Assembly (NCBI GenBank): GCA_028285625.1
Contig: JANQOX010000001.1
Span: 186,001-250,000, forward strand
Reading direction: 5' to 3'
Length of the DNA: 64,000 nucleotides
Origin: Myxococcota bacterium
GTDB lineage: Bacteria; Myxococcota_A; UBA9160; UBA6930
Shown here piece after piece: positions 1 to 8,082 of this stretch (its first letter is position 1; the number at the start of each line of letters is the position of its first letter). Position numbers and translations under genes: made by a program. The notes under the pieces are model-generated. The model ran no database searches, was not told where the DNA came from, and saw only the letters and a program-made list of their open reading frames with translations.

Positions 1-381
1 GAGACGCTGGTCGGCGAACGCGGCGTGCTGCTCTCGGGCGGGCAGAAGCAGCGCCTGACGCTGGCGCGCGCGCTGGTGCGCCGAGCGCCGGTGCTGCTGC
101 TCGACGACCCCTTCGCCTCGGTCGATGCCGAGACCGAAGAACGCATCCTGGGCCGGCTCCCCCAGCTGCGCGGCCGCGGCACCACCGTGATGGTGACCCA
201 CCGCGTGTCGGCCGCGCGTCTGGCCGACCGCGTGGTGGTGCTCGAAGCGGGCCGCGTGATCGAGGCGGGCCCGCCCGATGCGTTGCGCGCCCAGGGCGGC
301 GCCTATGCCGAGATGGAGCGCGTGCAGCGCCGCGAGCGCCTGCTGGTTCAGCAGCTCGAAGAGGGGGGCGACGCGGCATGA
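1..381 (+). CDS. ABC transporter ATP-binding protein, C-terminal part (cut by window edge)
   Basis: Only the last 126 codons are inside the window. The visible part holds the ABC signature LSGGQ close to its start, a Walker B segment LLLDDP followed by the D-loop SVDAE, and the switch histidine in VMVTHR, so it is the end of a nucleotide-binding domain. Its stop overlaps the start of the next exporter gene in an ATGA junction. The two are therefore probably co-translated and form a heterodimeric exporter, as is common for adjacent half-transporters. The signature carries LDDP where most exporters have LDEA, so this half may hold the degenerate ATP site; this is inference. Substrate is unknown. 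Confidence 0.9.
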   Translation, partial: ETLVGERGVLLSGGQKQRLTLARALVRRAPVLLLDDPFASVDAETEERILGRLPQLRGRGTTVMVTHRVSAARLADRVVVLEAGRVIEAGPPDALRAQGGAYAEMERVQRRERLLVQQLEEGGDAA

Positions 382-2282
382 CCGGGCCCCCTGTCACGCC
401 CAAACCCCCGGGCCCGCCCGGGCGGCTCGACCACGCCGTGTTCGACGCCGACCTCTCGGGCCGCGCCTTCGACCTGCGCCTGGCGCTGCGGCTGGCGCGC
501 TATCTGCGCCCCTACGCCGGGCTGCTGGTGGGCAGCAGCGTGCTCGTGCTGATCGCAGCGGTCATGGGCGTCGCCATGCCCGTGGTGATGACCCGCGTGA
601 TCATCGACGAGGTGCTCTTCCCCACGCCCGGGCGCAAGGCGCCCGACTTCGGGACCCTGGCGGCCCTGCGCGGGATCGAGAGTGCCACGGGCCTCGACCC
701 GCTCCCCGCGGCGTGTCTGCTGTACGCGAGCATCCTGCTGGTGATGGTCGGCGTCATGCACGCCCAGCGCATGCTGCTGGCGCGCGCCTGCCTCAGTGCC
801 CTGCGCGACCTGCGGCAGCGGCTGTTCGCCCACCTGCAAGGCCTGGCGCCCTCGTTCTACGACCACGTTGCGGTGGGCCGGGTGATGACCCGGGTCACCA
901 ACGACGTGGAGGTGCTGCTCGAGCTCTTCTGGGGCGTCGGCATGCTGGTGGGCGAGGTCGTGCCGTTCTTTCTGGCGCTGGTGTTGATGTTCGCCGCCGA
1001 CCCGGCGCTCGCCGCCTTGCTGCTGCTCTCGCTGCCGGTGGTGGGCGTGGCGACGTGGCTGTTTCGCCGGGCCACGCGCGTGGTCTACCGCCAGGTGCGC
1101 CAGTCGGTCTCGCGCCTCAACCAGAATCTGCAAGAGAACCTCTCGGGCATGCGCGTGGTGCAGACCCACGTGCGCGAGCCCCGCAACCTGGCGCGCTATG
1201 GCGAGATCAACCAGGAGAACCGCCGGCAGGAGACCCACGCCGTCCATCTGGAGGTCGCCTACGGCGGATTCGTCGACAGCCTGAACGGCATGGCGCTGGC
1301 GCTGATCCTGGGCTTTGGCGGCGTGCAGGTGCTGGGCGGGGCGCTCTCGCTGGGCACGGTGGTGCTATTCGCCCGCTACACCGACCTCTTGATGCGGCCG
1401 ATCGTCGCGCTGGGCGAGCAGTACAACGTGCTCTACCGCGCCATGGCCAGCGCCGAACGCATCTTTCAGCTGCTCGACTGGGATGAGCACCTGCGCACCC
1501 CGGCCACGCCGCGCGCGCTGCCCGAGCGCCTGTCCGGCAGCGTCTCGTTCCGCAACCTGACCTTCGCCTACCCGGGTGGCCCGCCGGTGCTCGAAGACGT
1601 GAACATCGACGTGGCCCCGGGCGAGAAGCTCGCCATCGTCGGCGCCACCGGCTCGGGCAAGACCACGCTCGCGCGCCTGCTGTCGCGCTTCTACGACTTC
1701 GACGAGGGCGAGATCCTGGTGGACGGCGTCGACGTGCGCGACCTCGACCCGCGCGCGCTGCGCGGGCGGCTGGGGGTCGTGCTGCAGGACTTCCACGTCT
1801 TCACCGGGAGCGTGCGCGAGAACCTGGAGTTGGGCGAGGCGACGGTCGCCACCCGCGCGGAGGAGGCCGCGCGACTGGTGCAGGCCGACGGCTTCATCCG
1901 CGCGCTGCCCGAGGGCTACGACACCGACCTCACCGAGCGCGGCGGCAACCTCTCGCACGGCCAGCGGCAGCTGCTCTCGTTCGCGCGCGTGCTGGCCACC
2001 GATCCCGACATCCTGATCCTGGACGAGGCGACCTCGAGCATCGACCCCGAGACCGAGGGCCGCATCCAGGAGGCCCTGCACCGCATCACCGAGGGCCGCA
2101 CCGCCATCCTGATCGCCCACCGCCTGCTCACCGTGCAAGAGGCCGACCGCATCGTCGTCCTCCACCACGGCCGCGTCCGCGAAACCGGCACCCACGACGA
2201 ACTGCTCGCCCAAGGCGGCATCTACAGCACCCTCCATGCCCTGCAGTTTCGCGACCCGGAGGAGGGCGGGGCGCCTGCGTAG
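378..2282 (+). CDS. ABC exporter half-transporter (permease fused to ATPase, MsbA/MdlB type)
   Basis: 634 residues with the type I exporter layout: an N-terminal six-helix membrane domain (about residues 30-350), then an ATPase domain. Walker A GATGSGKT is at residues 422-429, the signature LSHGQ near 525-529, then Walker B LILDEATS and the H-loop IAHRL. The start ATG overlaps the previous stop (ATGA), which supports translational coupling with the partial ABC gene upstream and a heterodimeric pump in the inner membrane. This half has the canonical Walker B glutamate (LDEA), unlike its partner (LDDP). Lipid, drug and peptide export are all possible. The region after it holds a small hairpin and no further gene of the unit. 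Confidence 0.92.
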   Translation: MTGPPVTPKPPGPPGRLDHAVFDADLSGRAFDLRLALRLARYLRPYAGLLVGSSVLVLIAAVMGVAMPVVMTRVIIDEVLFPTPGRKAPDFGTLAALRGIESATGLDPLPAACLLYASILLVMVGVMHAQRMLLARACLSALRDLRQRLFAHLQGLAPSFYDHVAVGRVMTRVTNDVEVLLELFWGVGMLVGEVVPFFLALVLMFAADPALAALLLLSLPVVGVATWLFRRATRVVYRQVRQSVSRLNQNLQENLSGMRVVQTHVREPRNLARYGEINQENRRQETHAVHLEVAYGGFVDSLNGMALALILGFGGVQVLGGALSLGTVVLFARYTDLLMRPIVALGEQYNVLYRAMASAERIFQLLDWDEHLRTPATPRALPERLSGSVSFRNLTFAYPGGPPVLEDVNIDVAPGEKLAIVGATGSGKTTLARLLSRFYDFDEGEILVDGVDVRDLDPRALRGRLGVVLQDFHVFTGSVRENLELGEATVATRAEEAARLVQADGFIRALPEGYDTDLTERGGNLSHGQRQLLSFARVLATDPDILILDEATSSIDPETEGRIQEALHRITEGRTAILIAHRLLTVQEADRIVVLHHGRVRETGTHDELLAQGGIYSTLHALQFRDPEEGGAPA

Positions 2283-2352
2283 GCAACGCCGCCTGCTCGG
2301 TACCGCCCTGTGGATCTCATGGGCCCATCGACCCGCGCCGCGAGTGCGAAAC

Positions 2353-2370
2353 GCTGCGAGCGTTCGCAGC
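2353..2370 (+). terminator. hairpin downstream of ABC exporter, possible terminator
   Basis: A perfect 7-bp stem, GCTGCGA and TCGCAGC, around a GCGT tetraloop lies 70 bases after the exporter stop. No T-run follows, only a CT-rich stretch, so it is not a classical intrinsic terminator. It could protect the 3' end of the transcript or be fortuitous. Confidence 0.3.
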
Positions 2371-2522
2371 ATCCTCCTCCTCGCCCCTCCGACCCAATCC
2401 GACTTCGGCTGGAATCCAGGACGATTCCAAGCCGCTGTCAACGATCGACCCGATTGCGAAGCTCCGCCTCGCAGCATTCGGGCTATGATCGGGCGATCTA
2501 CTGAAAGTCAGGCGGCGGAAGA

Positions 2523-3032
2523 ATGGAGACCGGCGACTTCCTGACACTGATCGGCGAACTGGCAATCGGCGTCGCAGGCTTCTCGGGCATCGTAGCGGCA
2601 CTTACCAGGCGCTCTGCCGGCGAGTGGCGTCCGGTCGATGTTCTTCGTCTCCAAATGCTCATTCGAACGAGCATTGCCGTTGCGGCCTGGGCCGTGCTTC
2701 CCGCACTCCTCCTTGCCTCCGGACTATCCGGAGCCGTGCTCTGGCGCGTGGTATCCGCGTCCTGGCTGGTCCTCGCGCCCTTTGCCATCTTCGCGCAGCT
2801 GCGTCGCGGCCACGCCCAGATCTCTGAGAACCCCGAAGACACGAGCCGCTCGCTCTATGTGTTCGTGATCGCGGTGCCCATTTCTTCGTTCGTGCTCCAA
2901 GCGGCCAACGTCATGATCGTTGAGGATGCATGGCCGCACCTGACGGCACTCTCGCTGGGGCTCCTCAATGCGCTGTTGCTCTTCGTCAGGCTGGCGACCG
3001 TGGCATTCGCTCTCAATCGACCCGACGCCTAA
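2523..3032 (+). CDS. hypothetical multi-pass membrane protein
   Basis: 169 residues with four to five hydrophobic segments (about residues 8-25, 43-65, 73-92, 113-132 and 140-165), so an inner-membrane protein. I do not recognise a catalytic motif. A TATGAT hexamer at 2484-2489 could be the -10 box, and the start is preceded by a GGAAG ribosome-binding site. Its base composition is less extreme than that of the genes around it. The stop codon TAA lies inside an attC-like core, GCCTAAC, at 3027-3033. This is the gene/attC arrangement seen in integron gene cassettes and suggests the gene arrived as a cassette. Function unknown. Confidence 0.65.
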   Translation: METGDFLTLIGELAIGVAGFSGIVAALTRRSAGEWRPVDVLRLQMLIRTSIAVAAWAVLPALLLASGLSGAVLWRVVSASWLVLAPFAIFAQLRRGHAQISENPEDTSRSLYVFVIAVPISSFVLQAANVMIVEDAWPHLTALSLGLLNALLLFVRLATVAFALNRPDA

Positions 3033-3139
3033 CAAGAGGTTGCAGCTGACGGCCTGCGCGATGGCGCGCCTACGCGAGTACCCCCACGACACTGCGAGTG
3101 GGGCCCATCAGGTTGCCGTCGCGTCGGCCACGGTTGAAC
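3027..3139 (+). repeat. integron attC-like element (degenerate)
   Basis: A 113-bp interval starts with GCCTAAC (3027-3033, fits RYYYAAC) and ends with GTTGAAC (3133-3139, fits GTTRRRY). The inner arms GACGGC (3048-3053) and GCCGTC (3115-3120) are complementary. The 5' side continues AAGAGGTTGCAGCTGACG, close to a phrase often found at the ends of cassette-borne genes. The outer R boxes pair at only some positions and there is one copy, so it may be a decayed or orphan site. No integrase gene is in the window. Confidence 0.4.
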
Positions 3140-3283
3140 CCCTGGTGCGTCACCAGTCAGGGACCAAACGTGATTCAGGCAGGGCTCTGGCGTGATCCCG
3201 ACGCCTCGATGGTGTATCGAGGGTCCTCCGGCCAGTAGGCTAGTGCGAGAAGAGATCCCCCGCGGTGACGAGGAGGTGAGACC

Positions 3284-3622
3284 GTGACCGGCATGCTCGA
3301 TGGCACCGTCATGGTGTACACGTACCCCGAGATGGGAACGGTGCGAGTCTCGTACGAGGGCGGCACCGTGGGCTTCGAATGGCTCGCCGGCCCTCTGAAG
3401 GGGCAGGCGGGCGAGGGGTTCGCGTACCGTGCACGCCGGGTGGGGGGCGACCGGTTCTTCGTCAATTGGCATGAACCCGAAGCGCGTGGGTTCGTGACGC
3501 TTCACGTCGACTTCGAGGCGGGCCGCGTCTGCAGTTCGGTGCTGGTGGGCTACGCAACCAACGAGGAGCAGGTGTTGTTTCACGAAGCCACGATCGATCG
3601 CGTCGAGTCCGCGGGTCGCTGA
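3284..3622 (+). CDS. MoaF-related (calycin-like) domain protein
   Basis: 112 residues starting at a GTG with a clear GGAGGT ribosome-binding site eight bases upstream. The pattern of short beta strands resembles the MoaF-like domain, a small lipocalin-type barrel often found alone in bacteria: VYTY, a VSYEGG turn, GPLKGQ, then VNWHEP and LHVDFEAGRV. There is no signal peptide or membrane segment, so it is probably cytosolic. Ligand and reaction are unknown. It lies between two hypothetical genes in an accessory stretch, six bases before the next start. The family call is by motif similarity only. Confidence 0.6.
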   Translation: MTGMLDGTVMVYTYPEMGTVRVSYEGGTVGFEWLAGPLKGQAGEGFAYRARRVGGDRFFVNWHEPEARGFVTLHVDFEAGRVCSSVLVGYATNEEQVLFHEATIDRVESAGR

Positions 3623-3628
3623 CGTCGG

Positions 3629-4138
3629 ATGAACTGGGATGCAATCGGGGCCGTCGCCGAGCTTGCGGGGGCAGCGGGGGTCATCGGCTCGCTCTTCTAC
3701 CTGGCCACGCAGATTCGCCAGAACACGCGATCCGTTCGCACGTCCAGCTACCACTCGCTGATCACCAATCTGACCAACCTCGCGTCGGACGTCGGTCGAG
3801 ATGCGGCCGCCGCCGACCTGTTCGTACGCGGTCAGGCCGACCTGCAATCGCTGTCGCCGACCGAGCAGAGGCAGTTCGGGCTGCTGCTGCAGAGCACCTT
3901 TCGGAGCTTCGAGAACATCTTCTACCACTCCTCCCGGGAGATGATCGACGACATCGTCTGGGCCGGGTGGAAGAACCGCATCATCCGGTACTTCTGGCAG
4001 CCGGGCGTGCAGGCCTGGTGGCCCCTCTGGCGGGACGACTGCCACCCCGACTTCAGGGCCTTCTTGGAGAACTCCAGCCCGCCTGCTGGGCCGTCGATTT
4101 CACTGTCGCCCGGTGCCAGCGGAGGCGATCGAGAGTGA
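3629..4138 (+). CDS. hypothetical protein with N-terminal membrane anchor
   Basis: 169 residues. The opening MNWDAIGAVAELAGA, the hydrophobic segment to about residue 27 and the motif LATQIRQNT belong to a widespread bacterial family of unknown function with a single N-terminal transmembrane helix and a cytosolic helical domain rich in aromatic residues (FRSFENIFYH, WKNRIIRYFW). The start is six bases after the previous stop and has only a weak ribosome-binding site, so it is likely co-transcribed with the MoaF-like gene. The last twenty or so residues are low-complexity. No function can be assigned. Confidence 0.65.
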   Translation: MNWDAIGAVAELAGAAGVIGSLFYLATQIRQNTRSVRTSSYHSLITNLTNLASDVGRDAAAADLFVRGQADLQSLSPTEQRQFGLLLQSTFRSFENIFYHSSREMIDDIVWAGWKNRIIRYFWQPGVQAWWPLWRDDCHPDFRAFLENSSPPAGPSISLSPGASGGDRE

Positions 4139-4177
4139 CGCCAGCAACGGTGGCCTCCCCAGGCCCGGACGGTAGCC

Positions 4178-4642
4178 ATGGCAACGCTCCATCTGATGGT
4201 CGGGCTTCCCTGCTCCGGAAAGACGACGCTCGCGCGCGCGCTCGAGCGGGAGCACGCCGCACTCCGCCTCACGCCCGATGAGTGGCAGGTGCGCCTGTTC
4301 GGGCAGGATGCGTCGGAGCCCGAGCACGATGCCCGACACAGCCTGATCGAGGCGTTGCAGTGGGAGGTGGCCGAGAGGGCGTTGGCGTTGGGGGTCGATG
4401 TCGTGCTCGACTTCGGCTTCTGGGCGCGGGAGGAGCGAGAGGACTACCGATCGCGGGCGGCGGAGCTCGGGGCCGGCAGCGAAGTACACTTCCTCGACGT
4501 GCCCGGCGATGAGTTGCTTCGGCGGTTGGCGCGGCGCAACGCAGAACCGGGGCTGGCGTTTCACATCCCCGAAGAGATGATGCGACCTTGGATCGAGCAG
4601 TTCGAGAAGCCGGACGCGGACGAGTTGAAGCGCAGGGACTGA
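4178..4642 (+). CDS. P-loop NTPase, zeta-toxin/kinase-like (AAA_33 type)
   Basis: 154 residues. The Walker A motif GLPCSGKT lies at residues 9-16, followed by TPDEW, an acidic segment typical of small-molecule kinases of the chloramphenicol phosphotransferase/zeta-like superfamily. FLDVP and an arginine-rich LRRLARR lid come later. It probably phosphorylates a small hydroxylated substrate, which could be an antibiotic, a nucleotide sugar or RNA. No antitoxin gene is adjacent, so a toxin-antitoxin role is not supported. The nucleotidyltransferase fusion follows after 57 bases, and both are group-transfer enzymes of the kind found in resistance regions. Confidence 0.72.
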   Translation: MATLHLMVGLPCSGKTTLARALEREHAALRLTPDEWQVRLFGQDASEPEHDARHSLIEALQWEVAERALALGVDVVLDFGFWAREEREDYRSRAAELGAGSEVHFLDVPGDELLRRLARRNAEPGLAFHIPEEMMRPWIEQFEKPDADELKRRD

Positions 4643-4699
4643 TCCTGCGCATCGATCACGCGCTCGCGGGCCCCTTCCCTGGTGGGGGCCGGAGGCAGG

Positions 4700-6022
4700 A
4701 TGGAGGCTGAATCGGTACTCGAGGTGCTCGATGCGCTCGCGTCGGCTTCGGTCCGCGCGGTCGTCGATGGGGGCTGGGGTGTGGACGCGCTGCTCGGTGA
4801 GCAGACCCGTCCCCATGCCGATCTCGACCTGATCGCGGGTGCGGACGATGCCCAGGCGATCCGCACCGCGCTCGCCGCCCTCGGCTTCCGGGAGCGCTCC
4901 GGGGGCAGCGACGCGAACTTCGTCCTCTCCGACGAGGGTGGGCAGCAGGTCGACGTCCACCTGGTCGAGTTCGACTCACGCGGTGTCGGGTCGTTCGCAT
5001 TCCCCGACGGCCGCCTCTGGCCCTTCCCGCCCGAGGCCTTCGCCGGGCGCGGGCAGATCGGGGGCCACGAGGTGGCTTGCCTCTCCGTAGACGCCCAGGT
5101 GCAGTGCCACGGCCAGGGCTACGAGCCGACCGAGAACGACCTCGCAGACATGGAGCGGTTGGAGGAGCGATTCGGTGTGGTGTTGCCGCTCGGCCTCTGT
5201 CGGCAGCGAGGTCCGAGAGAGCCGGAGCCGGTCTCGCCGAGCCCGGCGATCGCGGACCACGCCGATCGCGCGCTCCGAGAGCGAATCACGACGACGTTGA
5301 CCGGCGCGCTCGAGGTGCTGCCTCCTGTGTTGGCCGGATGGGAGAGCGGCAGCATCGCCTTCGATCGCGAGGACGCGTACTCGGACCTCGATCTCAACTT
5401 CTTGCTGGACGACGCGCTCGCGGAGGATGCGTTCTACGCGGCCGTCGTGTCGGCACTCGAGACCGTGTCGCTGGTCGTCGCCAGCCATCCGGAACCGCCC
5501 GGCCGCTACTTCAAGCTGGCCGAGGCGGGCGACTTTCTCCTGGTCGATGTGTGCCTCTATCGGAGTGCGGACTACCGAGAGCGCCTCGACGTCGAGCGAC
5601 ACGGGAAGATCCGGCCGTTGTTCGACAAGGGACAGTGGTTGCGTGCCGATGCCACGGCCGGCGACTCGCAGGCGGCTCGCCGGGCCGAGCGTCTGGCGGA
5701 TCTCGAAGCGTGGTTCTCGGTGAGCCAGGGCTTCGTCCGCAAGGCGATGCTGCGAGGCCGAGAGGTGGAGGCCCTGGCCGCTCTCTGGGCCTACACGCTC
5801 CGACCGCTGGTCGAGCTACTCCGCATGCGGCACTGCCCGGCGCGCTGGGACTTCGGCATGCGCTACCTCGACCGGGATCTCCCGGCGCCGGTGTACGAAG
5901 AGGTGCGCGCCCTGCTGTTCGTGCCCGGCGCTGGCGATCTCGTCGAACACCACGCCAAGGCAGCCGCGTGGGCCGAGCGCCTGCTCCAGGAGCGGGAGCC
6001 CGGCGACCCCGACGCAGGCTAG
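4700..6022 (+). CDS. fusion of two nucleotidyltransferase domains (LnuA-like plus second NTase)
   Basis: 440 residues from the ATG at 4700, which has GGAGG at 4691-4695; a GTG at 4682 is an alternative. The first domain (about residues 1-165) matches the lincosamide nucleotidyltransferase fold: GGWGVDALLG, then HADLDL carrying the two metal-binding aspartates, ending in the typical NDLADMERLEERFG tail. After a linker, a second complete nucleotidyltransferase (about 180-440) has GSIAFDREDAYSDLDL with another DxD pair and a helical C-terminal domain. Each half is as long as a stand-alone enzyme. Two transferases in one chain might modify two drugs or one substrate at two positions. A resistance phenotype is not shown. 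Confidence 0.75.
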   Translation: MEAESVLEVLDALASASVRAVVDGGWGVDALLGEQTRPHADLDLIAGADDAQAIRTALAALGFRERSGGSDANFVLSDEGGQQVDVHLVEFDSRGVGSFAFPDGRLWPFPPEAFAGRGQIGGHEVACLSVDAQVQCHGQGYEPTENDLADMERLEERFGVVLPLGLCRQRGPREPEPVSPSPAIADHADRALRERITTTLTGALEVLPPVLAGWESGSIAFDREDAYSDLDLNFLLDDALAEDAFYAAVVSALETVSLVVASHPEPPGRYFKLAEAGDFLLVDVCLYRSADYRERLDVERHGKIRPLFDKGQWLRADATAGDSQAARRAERLADLEAWFSVSQGFVRKAMLRGREVEALAALWAYTLRPLVELLRMRHCPARWDFGMRYLDRDLPAPVYEEVRALLFVPGAGDLVEHHAKAAAWAERLLQEREPGDPDAG

Positions 6023-6189
6023 CTGCCGGCCGGGCCGCGGCTCCTGGGACCGCGTGCTGCTCGCCTCGGCAAGGTCCGCGGCTTCGCGCGTCGAACGCAG
6101 GATGTGGACCTGCATGCGTCGTTGCTGTCGTCGATCCCGCGCGGGCCGGCCCCCCCACCCGAGACGGTGGTACGCTCCCGCACGGAGCC

Positions 6190-6528
6190 ATGAAACGAAC
6201 CGCACCGCTGCTCGTGTCGGTTGCCCTGGCGGCGCTGGCGTGCGACGAGGCCCCGGAGTCCCTCACGACCTTCTCCGGCCTGACGGTCGCGTCCGTCTAC
6301 CAGGTCGATACCAAGGACACGACGGCCTTCGACTTCTCCGCGTCTCCCCCGCACGAGTGTGGGGGAGACCTCTACCGGGTCTACAGCCGGTCTGCGGAGG
6401 CCGCCGCCCGGAAGTTCGCCCTCGTCCTCAAGGCCCTCGAGACCGGGTGGCCTCTCTCGGTCCATCTCTGGGAGGGCTGCGATCACAACCGAGCGAAAGT
6501 CGGTTGGGTGCGGCTCCATCGCGACTAG
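6190..6528 (+). CDS. small lipoprotein, function unknown
   Basis: 112 residues. A short basic start (MKRT), a hydrophobic stretch and ALAALAC at the end of it form a lipoprotein signal, with the modified cysteine at residue 18 and an aspartate at +2. In enteric bacteria such an Asp favours retention in the inner membrane. The mature part has two further cysteines (ECGG and EGCD), which could form a disulfide in the periplasm. No known domain is recognised. It is the last plus-strand gene of the accessory stretch and ends convergent to the DUF2889 gene. Confidence 0.6.
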   Translation: MKRTAPLLVSVALAALACDEAPESLTTFSGLTVASVYQVDTKDTTAFDFSASPPHECGGDLYRVYSRSAEAAARKFALVLKALETGWPLSVHLWEGCDHNRAKVGWVRLHRD

Positions 6529-6549
6529 CCGCGAGACCCGGTTCCACGC

Positions 6550-7653
6550 TCAGCCGCGATAGCGCAGCAGCGCCCCGTCTCGCCGCCACATGTAGCAGCT
6601 GTCGGCCTGGCCCCCGATGGCGGCACCGCCCACGCCGGCGGTGGGATCGTCGTCGCTCGCGCGCGTGTCGGTCGCGGCGGCGCGTTCGACGCTCTTGTCG
6701 AGCGTGGCGGCCATGCACTGGATGAAGCCCGGGGCCAGCTGCAGCAGGGCGTCGAGCAGGGGCCGGGCATCGGTGTCGCCGCCGAAGCGGCGCAGCAGCT
6801 CGCCGGCGAGCCCGGCCATCAGCGGCCGGCCGGCAAGAGGTGCGACGCGGTCGTCCAGGTCTTCCCAGGCGGCCGTGGCGTAGTCGGCGAGGCCGCGTCG
6901 TCGGCGGCTGGCGTGGATCGCCGCGAGGCTGAGCCCGCTCATCTCCACCTCGGCCAGCACCTGGGTTTCTTCTTGCCGAAGCAGCCGCCCGATGGGCTGG
7001 CCGCTGCGCGGTGCGGGCCGGGTGTGGACGTCGGTTCCTTGCACGTCCATCTGGATCGTGCCCTCTTCGGGCTCGAAGCCGTCGAGCACCAGCATGCGCT
7101 GGAAGACGATCTCGCCTTCGTCGCGCGCCCGTTCGAAGGCGGCCTCGCGCTCTCGCGCGAGCAGGCCCGGCACCGACGAGGCGACCAGCTGAAAGAGCGT
7201 GAGCAGATGCGAGCAGCCGCGCGGCCCGCCAAAGGTCTGGCTCAGCGCCTTGGGGAAAGCGTCGTCGAAGCACTGGCCCACCAGTGCCTGCAGCCTTTCG
7301 GCGGGGTCGCGGCAGCACTCGCCGCGGCTCTCGGGGGTGGGCTCGAACGCCACCCGCGGCTGCGCCGCGACCAGCGAGACGAGCCGGCCGTCGGCGGGGT
7401 CGACGTCGGCGTCGAGATGCATGTGGTGGATCAGGCCGGCGGGTTGGACGCCGCCCGGTAGCGGCATGAAGCCCCGCTTGCGCAGGTCGATCACGTCGCC
7501 ACGCACGACCAACCGGTCGCCGCGGGTGCGCACGACGAGGCTCAGCGAGCGGGTGTGGAGCGGCTGTCCCTGGGGCTTCTGGTACACCGGGCGCGCAGTG
7601 TAGCGGTGGAGCCGGCCGTGGTGGCGCGGCTCCCATGCCCCACCGCAGCGCAT
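6550..7653 (-). CDS. DUF2889 domain-containing protein
   Basis: 367 residues. The first half contains features of DUF2889: PLHTRSLSLVV, a long beta-rich core, and GGPRGCSHLLTLFQLVAS, whose Cys-Ser/Thr-His-Leu element is the family signature. Members of this family have no established reaction. The C-terminal third is helical and ends in a Cys-containing tail. The gene starts four bases after the stop of the small membrane protein gene upstream (7657-8013), so the two are one transcription unit. No signal peptide is seen, so it is probably cytosolic. Confidence 0.6.
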   Translation of the reverse strand: MRCGGAWEPRHHGRLHRYTARPVYQKPQGQPLHTRSLSLVVRTRGDRLVVRGDVIDLRKRGFMPLPGGVQPAGLIHHMHLDADVDPADGRLVSLVAAQPRVAFEPTPESRGECCRDPAERLQALVGQCFDDAFPKALSQTFGGPRGCSHLLTLFQLVASSVPGLLAREREAAFERARDEGEIVFQRMLVLDGFEPEEGTIQMDVQGTDVHTRPAPRSGQPIGRLLRQEETQVLAEVEMSGLSLAAIHASRRRRGLADYATAAWEDLDDRVAPLAGRPLMAGLAGELLRRFGGDTDARPLLDALLQLAPGFIQCMAATLDKSVERAAATDTRASDDDPTAGVGGAAIGGQADSCYMWRRDGALLRYRG

Positions 7654-7656
7654 GCC

Positions 7657-8013
7657 TCAGAGGCTGCGCAGCACCCCGATGGCGGTGACCACGCAGCCCA
7701 GCACCGCGATGACGAAGCCCAGGGCCCCCGCGCCGCACCACCCCAGCACCCAGCGCCGGTCGGCATGGGGCAGCCGCCCGTGCAGCTGCGTGGGCCGCCA
7801 GTACCAGCCGGCCGGCAGCGCATCCACCCGCCGCAGCGACCGCGCGAGGGCCACGTGGTAGAGCAGGCCCGTGGGCACGCCGAAGCCCATGCCGATCGCG
7901 CCCAGCCAGAAGCCGGCGATCAGCCAGGTCTCGGCGCCCAGGGTGCTGCCCGCCGCCAGCACCAGCATGACGGCCAGGAAGCCCGCGGCGATCAGGCTCT
8001 CCACCATGCGCAT
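7657..8013 (-). CDS. small membrane protein, two to three helices
   Basis: 118 residues from the ATG at 8013; a second in-frame ATG two codons later is possible. Hydrophobic segments at about residues 7-25, 30-50 and 90-112 make it an integral membrane protein, with WYWRPTQLHGR between them in a polar loop. I do not recognise the family. It is divergent from the acyltransferase gene with 69 bases between the starts, and its stop is three bases before the DUF2889 gene, which indicates co-expression with that gene. Confidence 0.6.
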   Translation of the reverse strand: MRMVESLIAAGFLAVMLVLAAGSTLGAETWLIAGFWLGAIGMGFGVPTGLLYHVALARSLRRVDALPAGWYWRPTQLHGRLPHADRRWVLGWCGAGALGFVIAVLGCVVTAIGVLRSL

Positions 8014-8082
8014 CCCATCGGCAGATCGGCCCGCGAGCCTGCGTGGGCACCGCTCGCGCGGGGAGGGCGGTATCCTCTCCCG

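Noticed and set aside
4178-4642. Zeta-type toxin of a toxin-antitoxin pair
   Set aside because: No small antitoxin gene is adjacent, and the P-loop kinase fold also fits metabolic or resistance kinases.
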